Made by a program: the position numbers and the translations under genes | The notes under the pieces: model-generated | Told to the model about the DNA's origin: nothing | Database searches by the model: none | Seen by the model: the letters and a program-made list of their open reading frames with translations, nothing else | Origin: Agrypnia vestita | Lineage: Eukaryota > Arthropoda > Insecta > Trichoptera > Phryganeidae | NCBI GenBank assembly: GCA_016648135.1 | Contig: JADDOH010000292.1 | Span: 372,001 to 436,000, forward strand | DNA: 64,000 nt | Direction: 5' to 3' | In this document: positions 31,491 through 43,108 of the stretch, in pieces | How positions within the stretch are numbered: the stretch's first letter is position 1 | How the letters are laid out: each line of letters begins with the position of its first letter

Positions 31491-32370
31491 CCACGTTCTA
31501 TGACAATACGTGCCTACTCGAATTATATTATTTATGAGATACGTAACAGAAAATGAAATGGTATCAATCGTTGAAAGTTTGCCACTTTCCTATATATATT
31601 AACGCAGCTTCCCTTCGATAAATCACGAAGCAGCATCACCCACCCGGTACAATCCTTTCCAATCTCTGGAATGACCCATCAACCGTGTGGCTCGGTACCT
31701 CGAGGCGGTGTAATTCTGAATTATTGATATTGTATGAAATGGTTCCGCCATAATATAATATTTATTTGTACGGAACGACGCGGGGATGACGATTGAGGGA
31801 TGTGGCGAGGAGCGGCAGATGGGGCGCCCCCTATTATAAACATTATCAAATTTTCTAATTTTAAGAACCGCGGTAATCTTTTTTTTATTACTATCAAGAA
31901 GCAATCCCAGAAAAAGTCTATTTATTAAGAATATTTCAAATTCTTAACGTTTTCAATCCAAGATCACGGTCGGCCGAGACAAGTTAAAAATGTGGAAACA
32001 ATAGTAAAACAAAAATGATATAAGGCATAAACATAACATAGATATACGTGAATAATCATAAAAAATGCGTCAGTCGGACTAGAAGAGGGAAATTATTGAC
32101 ATATTAGTTTATCAACATCGTTCGTAATTTTATTTATCTGAATTAACGTGATTTTTTGTTATTGTATTGGTTGGATAAGTACCTATCACACAGGTCATAA
32201 ATGATTTGTATACAGGAGTCTGAAAGCTATTAGCTAAAACTTTACAGGTGGGTTCCTGCATTGATAATAATTCGAAAATGTTCAAGCAATCATGACCTAT
32301 GGAAATATGATGCAATATCAAAGTTTGCATTTTTTTCCAATATTTCTGACTTATTTTTTTGCAAAAAGTT
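31491..32370. other. no gene recognised; complex patch 31610-31880
   Basis: 31610-31880 is richer in GC and complex. A 100-codon minus frame (32130-32432) containing HHISIGHDCLNIFELLS is unfamiliar and overlaps the hairpin unit at 32.4 kb. Confidence 0.35.
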
Positions 32371-32378
32371 GAACCATC

Positions 32379-32508
32379 ATTACAGTAATTTATATCGCTT
32401 TTGAGAAATTCATTCTTTTTAATATAACTCAAATAAAGTGATAAAAACCTCGTGAAAAATTCTATTTTAAATTTTTGCAGGGTTTTTATAATTTTATTCG
32501 ACTTGCAT
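32379..32508. repeat. third, dispersed copy of the 23.2-kb hairpin unit
   Basis: Shares TTTAATATAACTCAAATAAAG and GTGATAAAAACCT, with the complementary GGGTTTTTATAATTTTATT on the right. The middle is diverged, but the fold is kept. Confidence 0.75.
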
Positions 32509-33105
32509 TAAAGCGAAAGAATTTTTCATAATTAATGTATGTCACACTAAAATATGATCTAAAAATGTTTTACAGAATACACCTCTTATGGTTGAAACAT
32601 GAGAAACAATATAGAAATTAAAATGAAAATTTATGTTATGAATTAACAAGTGATAAGAGTTACTGATCACCAATTTATATGAATGTGCGTGGGTTCAAGG
32701 TCAATGAAATATATCACGTGACATGCAACGGTCATCAGCGTAGCCTAATATTTTAATGAAAAGTATTTTGTTGTATAATATAATTGATGATATGATTTCC
32801 TATATGAAAACCAAACGTACAAAGTAATTAATATTAATATCCAAATAAAACTCTGAAATACAGTATTACGGGTCTACTTCCTCCATAACAAACACCGGAG
32901 TAACGAATTTTCTAGAAAAATGAATAGTTTTCGCTATCTGAATAGGAATACTGTCTTTTTCGTCCATATACTTTATAAAGAAATTTTAGTATAGCGAATA
33001 TTTTTACGATCCCATTAATATTACAATGAGATTTGACCTGCATTAATTAATACATCAAACAACTAATTACACGGATAATCGGTTATATCATAAACATCCC
33101 CGTTA
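32509..33105. other. AT-rich DNA, nothing recognised
   Basis: No feature seen apart from a single CACGTG near 32717. Confidence 0.45.
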
Positions 33106-33109
33106 AGCC

Positions 33110-33370
33110 CATTTGCGAACAATTTGAAGCAAAATGTCAGCTTCCGATAGCGCGGCTCCTTGGGGCCAGATACCGGCGGGACTTTGTGCAGATACCGGCA
33201 ACATAATTGCCGAGAATTTTACGAGATCTTTCTCCATCGCGGGCCACTCAGATCTCCCTAATAAGCTTTGCCGAAAGGAAATAAGACGTTTTTACAGCCC
33301 GGCTACTCGGGGCCCCCCAGTAAGCGGATGCGAGAAAGTCCGAGCTAAAAATCATCGATAGAAAGCAAAG
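33110..33370 (+). other. GC-richer complex island with open frame
   Basis: A 75-codon frame from ATG 33134 (context AAAATGTC) encodes an unfamiliar peptide. The block is complex, with GGGGCCCCCC and GCGGG steps, and not similar to repeats here. A conserved noncoding element is the likelier reading. Confidence 0.35.
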
Positions 33371-35230
33371 CGATTTGGCCAAATTTATGAGACAGAATTG
33401 AAATACTAAAATTTCTAAAATGCCCGGTAATATTTCTGTATTAAGACAATTTGTTTAGTGAAAACTCATTTTGACGCGTTAGTAGTCACTGTAATCTATA
33501 TATTTCATTATAACACTTAAAATATCAAAAACAAATATCACGGCTTAACTCCAATTAGATATATACATAAATCAGTGGATTAAGCAAAATTATTATTAAA
33601 GTTATAAATCATTTCACAGTTAATTATGGTAACAACGTGGATATTTACTTCAGTTAAATTGATTTCAATGACTTTTAAACACTCGTTTCATATTTAATAA
33701 ATGTCGATAATCAGTTTTCTGGATATAACGGAATTCCTTAATTGGGCCCATTTTATTAATTAATTAAAAATAAAAGGCCAACAGAAAAATACTTACGCAA
33801 TACGGGGATCAATTATTACTATATAAAATTGCTGGACTAGGTTATCACAATTCGATAAATTTCTTAGGCAAGTACCGAACATTGCAGTAGCAGTGATTTT
33901 TTAAGATGTAAAGTAATCCTAGATAGTCAAGTTTGGGAAGAATATATGTATCATCTTTCCAAATATTTTCAAATCATTTAAAATTTTCTTTCTCTCTACG
34001 CCTACAAAAAAGCCAAATGTCGCACGGAGGCAGTCTATCAAAACTGACAGCTCAGTTGAAAAATATGTTTTTTTTAATATTATTCATGTCTCGATATTTT
34101 AAAAATACCAAATCGGATGGCTTTCTACTGATTTATTCGTTTTCAAGAAATATTTTATTGAATTTACGGTAGTACATGACAAAGAAAAGCATTAGTTAGA
34201 CATTGAGCCCACATACGTAGGTTTATGAGTACAAACCAATCTTTGAATTAGATTTCTTGGGCTCCAAAAATTTATTGTAAATCTATTCACCGTCATTATT
34301 AAAATTATTTTTTTCAAAATAATCTACATAATCTATCAAATATTTATGAGAGTATTAATCTATTAGTGCTATACTTTTAATTATAATTAGAACTATAAGA
34401 AAACCCCTGAATGATGGCCGGAAAATAATTTTATAAATATCCAAGCTGAGTTGTTGGATACGAAAAGTATAGTTAATGTGCCGCTAACCCTTTGTTTTTA
34501 GATATTATTATTAAGAAGTACTTTTTACCTAAAAAAGCAAGTGAAAATATTTAAAAATTAAAAGAAATAATTAAAAGTATTAAAATCTAACGGAATTCAA
34601 AAATTCTTTCCGAACATAACTTACAAAATGTTGTCGTAAAATCAAACATTAAACCATGAAGCTAAATTTTTATTTGCTTTGTGTCATCTTGATTGATTTT
34701 ATCAAATCAATTTTCAAATAAATGAAATATGGAAATATTCCTATTGAATGCAAATAAAATAAAGCACAAATTATCTTGGCATAAAACACTATATTTTTAG
34801 TTTCGGTTCACCGTTTCTTCTTCGAGGTAAACTAAAAACTAAACATTACAAAATTGATTTGAAAAAAAATCGAAAAAATAGAACGACCGTGAGTGCGATA
34901 TTTTTTCGTATCAAGTCAAATGAGAAATAATATTTACATTAGACGATTTTGGAATTAGTTTTTATACTAAAATGCTTTCGCGGGTCATTTTGAAGAAATA
35001 ATTTTTTGATTTTATATTCATGTATACCTGCATATCATCCTATCTTTCTACATTCTTCTATGGTCTTCTGTTGTTCATTTCATATAATCACTGAAAAACT
35101 CACCTGCAACATTGATTATTTCATCGTCATGGGCGCAGAGATTTGTAGACGCGACAGGCGAGTGCGCAGTTACTACGTGTATGTGTGCTAGATAAATCGA
35201 TGCGTAATTTATCCAAAGCATGACGCACTC
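33371..35230. other. AT-rich DNA, nothing recognised
   Basis: Frames up to 79 codons, none familiar. No repeat family seen. Confidence 0.45.
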
Positions 35231-35234
35231 GTTT

Positions 35235-35599
35235 TCTAGACTCGAGACGTCCGCTTACTAGGGGCCTCATCTCGAATCAGTACTGCCGTCACCCCTTTAA
35301 GTTTCGACTCAATATCTTAATGCTGCTAAGACTCCGGAATATACAGATAGAGCCGGAATAATTAGCCAGTGCTGGAGTTGTATAATTCCCTCCGTTGGTG
35401 CAAATAAGTGCAGGTTTACGGGGTTCCCCAATTTACGTTATGTTACCCCCTCGCCATCCCTCTTTCCGACTCACCCCACCAGAAAGTACGAGACTCAGTT
35501 TTTGCCGCGGCTGCTTCCAGTCAGATGGCGACAATGAGGATTGCAAAGTTTAGCCGAAAGTGTGCGAGCCTTTTTCAATACGAAATATGCTTTTTCAGC
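35235..35599. other. GC-richer complex island
   Basis: Complex sequence immediately left of the TTAGG tract (GGGGCCTCATCTCG, CCCCCTCGCCATCCC). A 65-codon plus frame at 35408-35605 is unfamiliar. Confidence 0.35.
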
Positions 35600-35647
35600 G
35601 GTTAGGTTAGGTTAGGTTAGGTTAGGTTAGGTTAGGTTAGTTAGGTT
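35600..35647. repeat. interstitial (TTAGG)n telomere-type repeat
   Basis: Eight uninterrupted GGTTA units (35600-35640), then one unit with a dropped G. TTAGG is the standard arthropod telomere repeat. Short internal blocks are common in insect genomes and do not mean the window is terminal. Confidence 0.95.
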
Positions 35648-36055
35648 GTGCCAACATAAAAAATTCCTCTATGAGTTCATTTGTACACGTTGTTGTTGTT
35701 GTACAGTTGTAGTGCCAAATTGTGGTAAAAGTATAAATTTTTAAAGAAATCACATTTAAGTGTGAAGTTTTAGTTTTAGATAATAGCTCTATAGAATTTA
35801 AAACAAATTAGATTAATGATGTAGAAAATAATATGTGGAAAAATATTTTCGTATACGAAACTAACCATTGCCGGGAGAACGATTTATTTTAAGTATATAA
35901 TGCTAATTTCTTGGATTATGTGTTATTTACAATAAATTATTTATATCAAATTTTAAATACTGATATTGATTTTTTTTTGAAAAGTAGTTACACCTGGTGT
36001 ACTTTATAACAAGCTATAATAGTAACAAGAGGTAAATGTCTAATTTTACGATTTT
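35648..36055. other. AT-rich DNA, nothing recognised
   Basis: A short (GTT)4 run near 35690. No gene. Confidence 0.45.
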
Positions 36056-36059
36056 TTAT

Positions 36060-36130
36060 TCGTTTGTAATACAATGATTAGCATCCCCGCATGTCGTGCA
36101 GGAGATCGGGGTTCAATTCTCCACCAGGAA
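36060..36130 (+). pseudogene. tRNA-Asp-like pseudogene
   Basis: AATGATTAGCATCCCCGC, ATGTCGT and GATCGGGGTTCAATTCTCC align with tRNA-Asp: an A-box region, an anticodon loop with GTC, and a B-box GGTTCAATTC. The anticodon stem has one mismatch and the T stem a mismatch and a wobble. The acceptor arm does not pair, so the gene is dead or is the head of an old SINE. Confidence 0.6.
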
Positions 36131-36815
36131 TATTATATATTTATTCTATGTATTTAGATGAATTTATAAATATTTTATTCGAACCAGAAAAAACATATTC
36201 TCTACAAACATTATACGAGACATGTTACGAGTTTTTTTTAAGAGTAATTTTTTAATAAATGACAAATAACGCCATGTAGCTCTAGAGGATAAGACGCCAT
36301 ACATTTACATTTTCACATCTATACTCGCTCGATGCCCTTAACATCGCTCTTTTGGAAAAATTTTTAAATTTGGTTGTAGCAGGTTTTTCAAAATTGCCCC
36401 CTCCTTTTCCTGAACCATTAACACCCACCAAATACTTCTGCCTGACTAAGTAAGAGTGGATGGATGATTGACTGGTGATATTCGAACGTACTCCAAATTA
36501 CCTGGGTTAATTCTTCATCTCTATTGTCATTCTTGCATTAAATCTTTGTTTTTTCTTATTTTATCGTACACAGTTTTCCCGTTGTATTCCAAGCTCCATC
36601 TGATTTCATCCTTTGCCACCATTTCCAATATTCATTGCCATCCAAATATCCAAATATGAAAATATTTTTTATTGTGTTTTCAAAATATTAAGTGTTTTTC
36701 GGATTTTTTGTCAATTCTGCTTCATTTATTAAGAAAATTAAGTAAACAGCAAAAAATATTTTTTTCCGGATTGGACTCGATGACATGTACTTGTAATGAA
36801 TTATAAATAAATCAT
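36131..36815. other. no gene recognised
   Basis: AT-rich. A 63-codon plus frame is unfamiliar. Confidence 0.4.
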
Positions 36816-36819
36816 AGTA

Positions 36820-37085
36820 GTCTCATAAAGACGGAGCTATTTTTTAAATGGGAAAGTAGGTATGCAAGTTTTTTTTTTGTATTTATAGAGCTTACGAACT
36901 TACGGGCTTAAGCGATTTAAATATCACGTTCACCAATTCCACCCGTGATAGACTATCTATCAAATTTGTATATGAAGTTGTGTATATGTTAAATTTGCAC
37001 AACTCGTTTCATGTATGGGTTGTATTTTATTATCGCCATCTGCGGTTGAAATTTGTCACGTTGCGGTTGAAAAGTGCTCTTGATG
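36820..37085 (+). mobile_element. MITE-A-related copy (long-centre subtype)
   Basis: GTCTCATAAAGACGGAGC, GGGCTTAAGCGAT, CACGTTCACCAATTCCACC and then CACAACTCGTTTCATGTATG with ATCGCCATCTGCGGTTGAAA. The last blocks are shared only with the 52.7-52.95 kb copy, so the two form a subtype. Confidence 0.6.
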
Positions 37086-38180
37086 TTTATTTTAAGTCTG
37101 TCCTATTTCATTATTTATTCTATATAAGTGCACAGTATATTCCTACATATTATGTAAGCTATAATTTTTCATTAGTATATTTACCACGCCATTTACTTGC
37201 CTACGTATACTATAAAATGCATCACATAATTTCCCGGCAACAACAACGTAAATGGTTTAAATTACTTGATGGCTGAGTGTCTGGTGTATATGTTTATGTA
37301 CGTGTTGAGATGTAATATAAGTATATAAGTATATATTCGCAAGTGCAAAATATGTAAGAGGTGTATTTGTCAAAATGAGAATTTAATTAAACAAAAATCT
37401 TAGTACATTAACATTTTTTTTTTAAATAATTAAACAAGTAAATATTTTTGAACATCAAAATTTATGTTTTTTTGTAAGCATTTTATAATCCACTAAAGGC
37501 ACGATTTATAGTTGAATTCATAACGAAGTTCACAAAGATGTGGGTCTCGAGGAAAATCAGAAGTATTCAGGTTTATTTGCCGAAGAAGACAGTCAATATT
37601 ATTTAGTATTTGAATAGAAAGAGCAAATCATTCAGGATCAAATCAGGAAGTCAGTCGACGTTGTTATGGAATTGGAAGTTCTTTTGCATAGGTCAAGTCT
37701 CTAACAATTTATTCTAGATATCCTTCAAACTATTGGAGTGAATTTTAAACTGCTGAATCCAAATATTATTAAATAAATAAATAAATATTACTGACGAATT
37801 AAAAAAAAATTATAATTGTGTTCTATAACGCCACTCTGGGACAGGCGTAGCCTAGTAGAGTGGCATAATCCACAAATTTAACAACAACAAAAAAATGTGT
37901 AATTTATCTTATATTGTTATTATTAAATTAGTATTAAGTACCTTTATTTGTAAACAAGAATTTTTTTTAAATAAAAAAATAAATATGTGAGACGTTTTCT
38001 AGTACACTTCCAAATGATGAAAAATATATTGTTTCAATAGTACCATCATTTTACATGAAAATTCCAAGTATTATGTATGATTTCATTGTAATAATTTCTA
38101 TACTTTAATCGAATATAGAAAAGAGTCGAAATGCTCAAAATCTAAAAATAGACTGTGTTTATCATATTTAAAGCTTAGCA
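37086..38180. other. AT-rich DNA; small hairpin
   Basis: An 8-bp stem GCCACTCT / AGAGTGGC (37830-37837, 37857-37864) holds GTAGCCTAGTAGAGTGG, weakly like a tRNA A box. Otherwise nothing. Confidence 0.4.
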
Positions 38181-38182
38181 AT

Positions 38183-38350
38183 TTAAAACCAAATTGATTA
38201 ATCAATTAGAAAGAAATACAGAAAAATCTAATTCACGAAAAAATATTAGGTTACTACCTAATATTTTATTTCCCAGTAGCAACCTAATATTTTTTCATGA
38301 ATTAGATTTTTCTGTATTTCTTTCTAATTGATTAATCAATTTGGTTTTAA
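38183..38350. repeat. near-perfect 70-bp-arm hairpin
   Basis: Arms 38183-38252 and 38281-38350 match at 69 of 70 positions around a 28-bp loop, which itself repeats CCTAATATT. The arms are AT-rich, contain ATTGATTAATCAAT at the outer part and lack any coding sense. Identity this high implies recent origin or active correction. It is unrelated to MITE-A, B or C. Confidence 0.95.
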
Positions 38351-39845
38351 AATATTTCACAGAACTTCGTTCTGAAAAATTACAACTTCACAAATATGAA
38401 TGTGTTATTGAATATACTTAGCAATTTAGTTGTAAAAAAAGTTTTCAGTAGTCAAAAGTTTTAGGTCGCTATGAATAATATTTTCGGATAAATAAACAAC
38501 TGCCTCTTGCGAGTTTATAAATTACGCCAATTACATAAAAATACATATATAACGATATATATGTATTTTCGTAAATTGTAAACTCACCAACCAAAAAATA
38601 TGTTTCATGTAATATTAAAGACATGACCTTTAGGAGATAACTGAAATAAACTCTTAATTATTTACATTTCGGGATAATTTTGATTGCCCTCTTTGATGTG
38701 GGTTATATATTGGGGATGATCCGAATATTCAAATTTGTATTCGTTCAGGGAAATATTTACCTAATTTTGTATTTGTATGATTATTCATCGAATTAAATAC
38801 TAATACTTGAATACCAAAATCGATACAGAAACGTAAATGTAATAATGAAAGAAAAACTTTATTAATATTAACACAATGATTTATTTCTTTAAAGTGAAAT
38901 TAACATGCCTAATTAAAGGTACATTAACACTTCTTTATCAATCTTTTTATAAATAATATCAAATTTTAAAAATGATTTTTGTTTACGTTCATATTGTTAT
39001 AAACAGAAATATCAATATTTATCTATACAATCTAGATACCTATAACAAACTGAAGTCAGTCTAATTGTTCAGTTTAAAAAATACTTATTTTAACAAATTG
39101 TTTCTTTCTAATCAAATCTTTTTCATATGAACTAGAAAAATAAACAAAAATAAAAATTACAACATTAAAAAATCTCTAATTCATATTAAATTAGTCTCAT
39201 CAATCTAGGTAATAAATTAATAAGTTTTCAGAAATATTTATTCATTTTAGGAATTTGTCGTATTCGTATTTGTATTCAGGAATAGTGATTTTACAGTGTT
39301 CATTCATCCCTATGATATATGAACGGGTTTTAAAGAGAAGATATACCATGTATCTTTAAAAATAATAATAGGTGTTCACAATTTACCAGCTTTAATATGT
39401 GTAATAAAAATGACAATCAACATTATTTATATTGAAAAATAAATGAACAAGCAAGCACAAGCAAGCATTTGAAGGCAATAATTAATTTGATAAAAAATAA
39501 ACTCCAACATAAATATTGGCGACCGTATTTTTCGAGCGTTAATAGATAAAACATTCGATTGGCAAGTGTTAGAATTTCGACACTAACGAGAAAAATAAAC
39601 CTCAATTCCGTAAATAACGTCCAAAGCTTTGCGTATCTCATTGCAAAACAAGTCAGCCTGGGTCGGTAAGTTATGATCGAGTAATGCGTAGGCAATAGTT
39701 GTCGCTGGCTGAAGGTATTCGGGTTGGGTTTTTTGGAATTGTCACAAAACCTCGATGGAAACATTGATATAGGGTTACGCCTCTGTCAAGTCGTTCCTAG
39801 CCATACACCACACGTCCCCAACCTTTTTTATTAACTTTTACTTTA
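38351..39845. other. AT-rich DNA; one possible coding-like piece
   Basis: On the minus strand at about 39600-39730 a frame reads EYLQPATTIAYALLDHN then LPTQADLFCNEIRKALDV, which looks protein-like but is unrecognised. It differs from the 113-codon ATG frame over the same bases. The rest is AT-rich. Confidence 0.3.
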
Positions 39846-39852
39846 TTGTTAA

Positions 39853-39930
39853 CTAGCGACTCGGTCCGGCTTCGCCCGGTACATCTAAATATCTTAGAGG
39901 ATATACTCGTTATATCCTCTAAGATATTTA
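39853..39930. repeat. dispersed-repeat start and 20-bp perfect palindrome
   Basis: CTAGCGACTCGGTCCGGC and TTCGCCCGGTAC (39854-39883) form a phrase common at one end of insect dispersed repeats. It is followed by arms 39886-39905 and 39911-39930 (TAAATATCTTAGAGGATATA), perfect over 20 bp with a 5-base loop. Confidence 0.7.
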
Positions 39931-40240
39931 ATTTAATGATTTGGTGTAGGTACAGAACGAATTTGATCTGGATAAATGCTTAAAGTTAATGAGATGTTTA
40001 ATTTCATAAGGATTAATACTGAATCGTAGCACATTTTTTGTTATATTGTCGACCAATAAACATCATATTCAAAAATACGAACCTAGGTACTCATTTATTT
40101 AAAATTATTTTATAAAGTTTCTAAAACTTTTTTCTTTCGTTTACTTTGTAGCTACAGAACTCAGAATATGGAAAAACTGGCAATATTCTATGGAAATTAT
40201 ATATAGTATTGAGGTAATCTTTGTCTTTTTGTGCCCTATC
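39931..40240. other. AT-rich DNA, possibly the body of the same repeat
   Basis: No motif legible. Confidence 0.35.
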
Positions 40241-40241
40241 C

Positions 40242-40590
40242 GTTCAACGGACGTTGGCAAGCATGTAGGCTTTCATCACTTTATTTAGTGCGGTCCAGAA
40301 AAGCTCTATAATAGATTGGCCAAATCACTGTATCAGGTTTTTCAGCCGTGATGCTATCCTTCTTCCAGACAGGCTTCAATCTTTCCCCGCATGTGGTGCA
40401 AGATCTCGTACTTCTCTGGATGTCTCATCACTTGTCCGATATATTTAAGCTTTAGATTTTTCATTGTTCTAATTACTTATTTTTCTTTATTCATCCGAAC
40501 CATAACGTTTTCGTTCGCAACTCTGTCCATCCAGCTTATTTTGAGTATTCTTCTGTAGATCAATATCTCGAATGCCTTAAGTTGCCTTAT
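40242..40590 (-). pseudogene. LINE C-terminus relic (YRRILKISW type)
   Basis: The minus strand reads KAFEILIYRRILKISWMDRV, ANENVMVRMNKEK, a stop, TMKNLKLKYIGQVMRHPEKY and EILHHMRGKIEACLEEG, then in another frame FGQSIIELFWTALNKVMK and LANVR. This is a familiar LINE post-RT domain (FEMW.YRRILRVSW.DR, LKYLGH..R..KY..L). Several stops and a frameshift. The plus-strand copy at 51.4 kb belongs to the same family. Confidence 0.8.
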
Positions 40591-40742
40591 CTTCGATCAA
40601 TCTGAGCTGCATTTTTTCCAATGAAAAAAATATTGTGTAGTTATGACATATATTTAACTTTACTAATATGAATGATACGATGCTAAGAGTTCCCTGTACT
40701 TGGAATGGAACACTCAGTGAACTAGACGCTCACTGAAATAAT

Positions 40743-41175
40743 GTGGAAGCGATTTATACAAATAAATTGTTGGACAAAGTAATTAATGACAATGTGATGC
40801 GAACAGACGCGAAAGAAAAAATACGAGAACATCTCGTGAGATATAGAGAAAAATATCAGATACTTTATCATTTAAGGGATAATCGCTTACAGATAATCCA
40901 GGAAGAGTCTCTGGAAATGGCGGATATCACCACTGAGAAACCTAAGATAATAGTTCTGGAAGTCCAACTACCTATATGATCGCCAATATAATAATTATCG
41001 TTCGATAACCGAACAAGTACTTGAAGAAGAGAAAGAGTTTGCTGGAAAGCCTGTCCTGGATACATCATGTGTGCCAGGTGATGGAGTAGTGTTACCTCAT
41101 TCGGACAGCGAGCCCGGTCTTGTAGATATTCACGTCACGACAGTTCTTTTACAGGAACAATCTTTTATTTTGTGA
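40743..41175 (+). pseudogene. coding-like segment of unknown identity with one frameshift
   Basis: The first frame, 40743-40979, encodes a charged helical-looking peptide (VINDNVMRTDAKEKIREHLV, YREKYQILYHLRDNRLQII). The next frame, 40981-41175, continues without stops (SITEQVLEEEKEFAGKPVLD, VPGDGVVLPHSDSEPG). Together about 140 codons end at TGA. Composition is more GC-rich and coding-like than the surroundings. I do not recognise it. It could be a retrocopy, an old exon or part of a retroelement. Confidence 0.35.
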
Positions 41176-41395
41176 AAAAAGGAAAAAGTTCAAGTTAATG
41201 GTGGGAGCGCCGCTTCCCCTTTTGCTTGTTTGTGTTGCAGGTACTCCACACTTTTTTAAAAATAAATAATCATTACTATTTTACATTTCAACATTATAAT
41301 ACGAAATCATTTAAATGCCTTAAAACCTTCATTACGATAATTGATTGAGTGTGTAGCGTTTCGTGAGTGAATCCTCTTTACCTCAGAATGTAAAA
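41176..41395. other. no gene recognised
   Basis: AT-rich sequence following the open segment. Confidence 0.4.
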
Positions 41396-41399
41396 AGGT

Positions 41400-41460
41400 T
41401 TTATTGCATTGATACAGACACGTTCACCGGTGTTCGATTCCCAGCCAATGCAGACTCTTT
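41400..41460 (+). pseudogene. eroded tRNA-like sequence
   Basis: GCATTGATACAGACACG, CCGGTGTTCGATTCCC and a CCAATGCAG end show a B-box-like core and matching TGCATTG/CAATGC ends. The middle arms are missing. Confidence 0.35.
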
Positions 41461-41529
41461 TTTATTAGTGTATTAAACTTTAGGTTTATTAGTATTCATA
41501 GCACAGATAAATAAAACTTTGTATTTCGT

Positions 41530-41757
41530 GGCAGTTTTTTTTTAAATTTTATTTTTAATTTTTTTGTTTTTTAATTTTTTAAATCGAGATGCGAACACGG
41601 AATACGTGTCATATCAATATTCTTAATATTTTCAAACTAAGCTAAACACTTGTGTTATGAGAATAGGACTAACTTGCTGGTCTAGAGTGAGATTCGAACC
41701 CGCGACCTTTGGATCACGAGGTGAGAGTCCTAACCACAAGACCAACAAGCTACTCAA
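41530..41757 (-). mobile_element. tRNA-derived SINE (group X), copy 1
   Basis: On the minus strand: GAGTAGCTTGTTGGTCTTG, GTGGTTAGGACTCTCACC and a perfect B-box GGTTCGAATCTC (41689-41700). The body follows (CCAGCAAGTTAGTCCTATTC, CACAAGTGTTTAGC, ACGTATTCCGTGTTCGCATC), ending in an A-rich tail (T-rich 41530-41580 on plus). The same body occurs at 56.4 and 60.3 kb, which establishes the family. Confidence 0.85.
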
Positions 41758-41759
41758 CT

Positions 41760-42010
41760 TTTATAACGACGTTTTCCAGAAGCGTTGAAGTATGAAAATA
41801 AAGTACAATTTTGTGTGCATTAAATAGTTATATCCTCAACCTACTAATGGAAGTAATGGGTGACACCAAGCATGTGCAGTGGGTACATTGAAGTATGACT
41901 TTTACGGAAATGTATTTAGGAAAAAATCGAAATTCAAATTTTTATATAGGGGCAGAAACCACATGATTTTATGAAATATTTACATAGGTATATGATGTAC
42001 TCTTATATGG
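41760..42010. other. AT-rich DNA, nothing recognised
   Basis: No feature seen. Confidence 0.4.
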
Positions 42011-42014
42011 ATAA

Positions 42015-42245
42015 ATGAGGGGTATAAAAGCAAAGGGAGCAATATCCAAAAAAATTCGATGTAGTCATCTATAATTAATTATTTAAAATGTAGGTAATGA
42101 TAGAATATAGAAAACTGATTTTTTGAAGGATTGATACATAAAATCTATAACTCAGCGCATTCTAAATTAGTCATCATCGGTGACTGCATTCAAAATATTT
42201 TAATTTTTTTTGGATATTGCCTTTGCTTTTATACCCTTCACATAT
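42015..42245. mobile_element. MITE-B copy 2
   Basis: The left end GGGGTATAAAAGCAAAGGG (about 42020) and the right end GGATATTGCCTTTGCTTTTATACCC (about 42213-42237) are inverted. The inner blocks ATGTAGTCATCTAT and ATCATCGGTGACTGCAT also pair. About 230 bp, noncoding, with ends closely matching the 3.0-kb copy. Confidence 0.8.
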
Positions 42246-43105
42246 GATAATAATTGTGATAGGAATATTATGAGATACATATCTTTTCAAAAATATATTT
42301 CTACGTACGGTACGTAGGTACTTACTGCGCGCATTGGCTGATACGGCAAATTTGTTATACAGAAAGATATTATATGGCTTGCGTTCTTCTATTCTAGAAA
42401 AAATAACGCGATTCCGTGTGTCGGCGATCTTTGACCGTTTAAATTTACTGTCACGTGCTCAGAGAATAAATAATTTGAATAATATTATCCACAATGTCGA
42501 TGGTTGGCGATTTCTCACTTTTGACGTGGGCTCCATCACCAGCCGAGTTTGCTATGACATAAAAATGACAAGATTTATAAAGTAGGTGTATAGTTTATGT
42601 TATGACGCTTGTATACACATTTATTGTTTTGAATTTCTTCATTGTGAGGCAGAAAACGAGTTCCAGATACAAATGAATACGCTCGAGCATTTGTGTATGA
42701 ACAATGAATTTCGATATTTTCGTAAAATCTTTGGGAACTGTGATACGACTTTGGGTCGTGATTCAAATTGATTTACCACAATTTTGACAGCGTATTTTTT
42801 TTGTTCCATGCGTGGAAGAGACGTGTCATAATGTATTAATTGAATTAGAATTTTACAATTTTACTGAGATTAGATTATGCAATGGTTTTTGAAACGTATA
42901 ACATTTTTTGTAGCCTGAAATATTACAAATGATTACTTACAAAGTACCAGAGCGGTCGGTTTCACGACAGAGCATGCTATTTTATGTAGGTACTATTATG
43001 AGCGTATTATGAATTTGCTTTTAGTTACATAGATTAAACCTCTTAGGCAATCAATACAGCTCTGTTGATATATTTAAAGTTTGTGCAATATACAGATCAC
43101 TCTTG
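42246..43105. other. no gene recognised
   Basis: An 83-codon plus frame (42334-42585, TTG start) containing RVSAIFDRLNLLSRAQRIN is unfamiliar. Otherwise AT-rich. Confidence 0.35.
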
Positions 43106-43108
43106 GCT

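Noticed and set aside
35600..35647. Chromosome end
   Set aside because: Only eight to nine units, with unique and repeat DNA continuing on both sides.
36060..36130. Functional tRNA-Asp gene
   Set aside because: The acceptor arm is unpaired and both the anticodon and T stems have mismatches.
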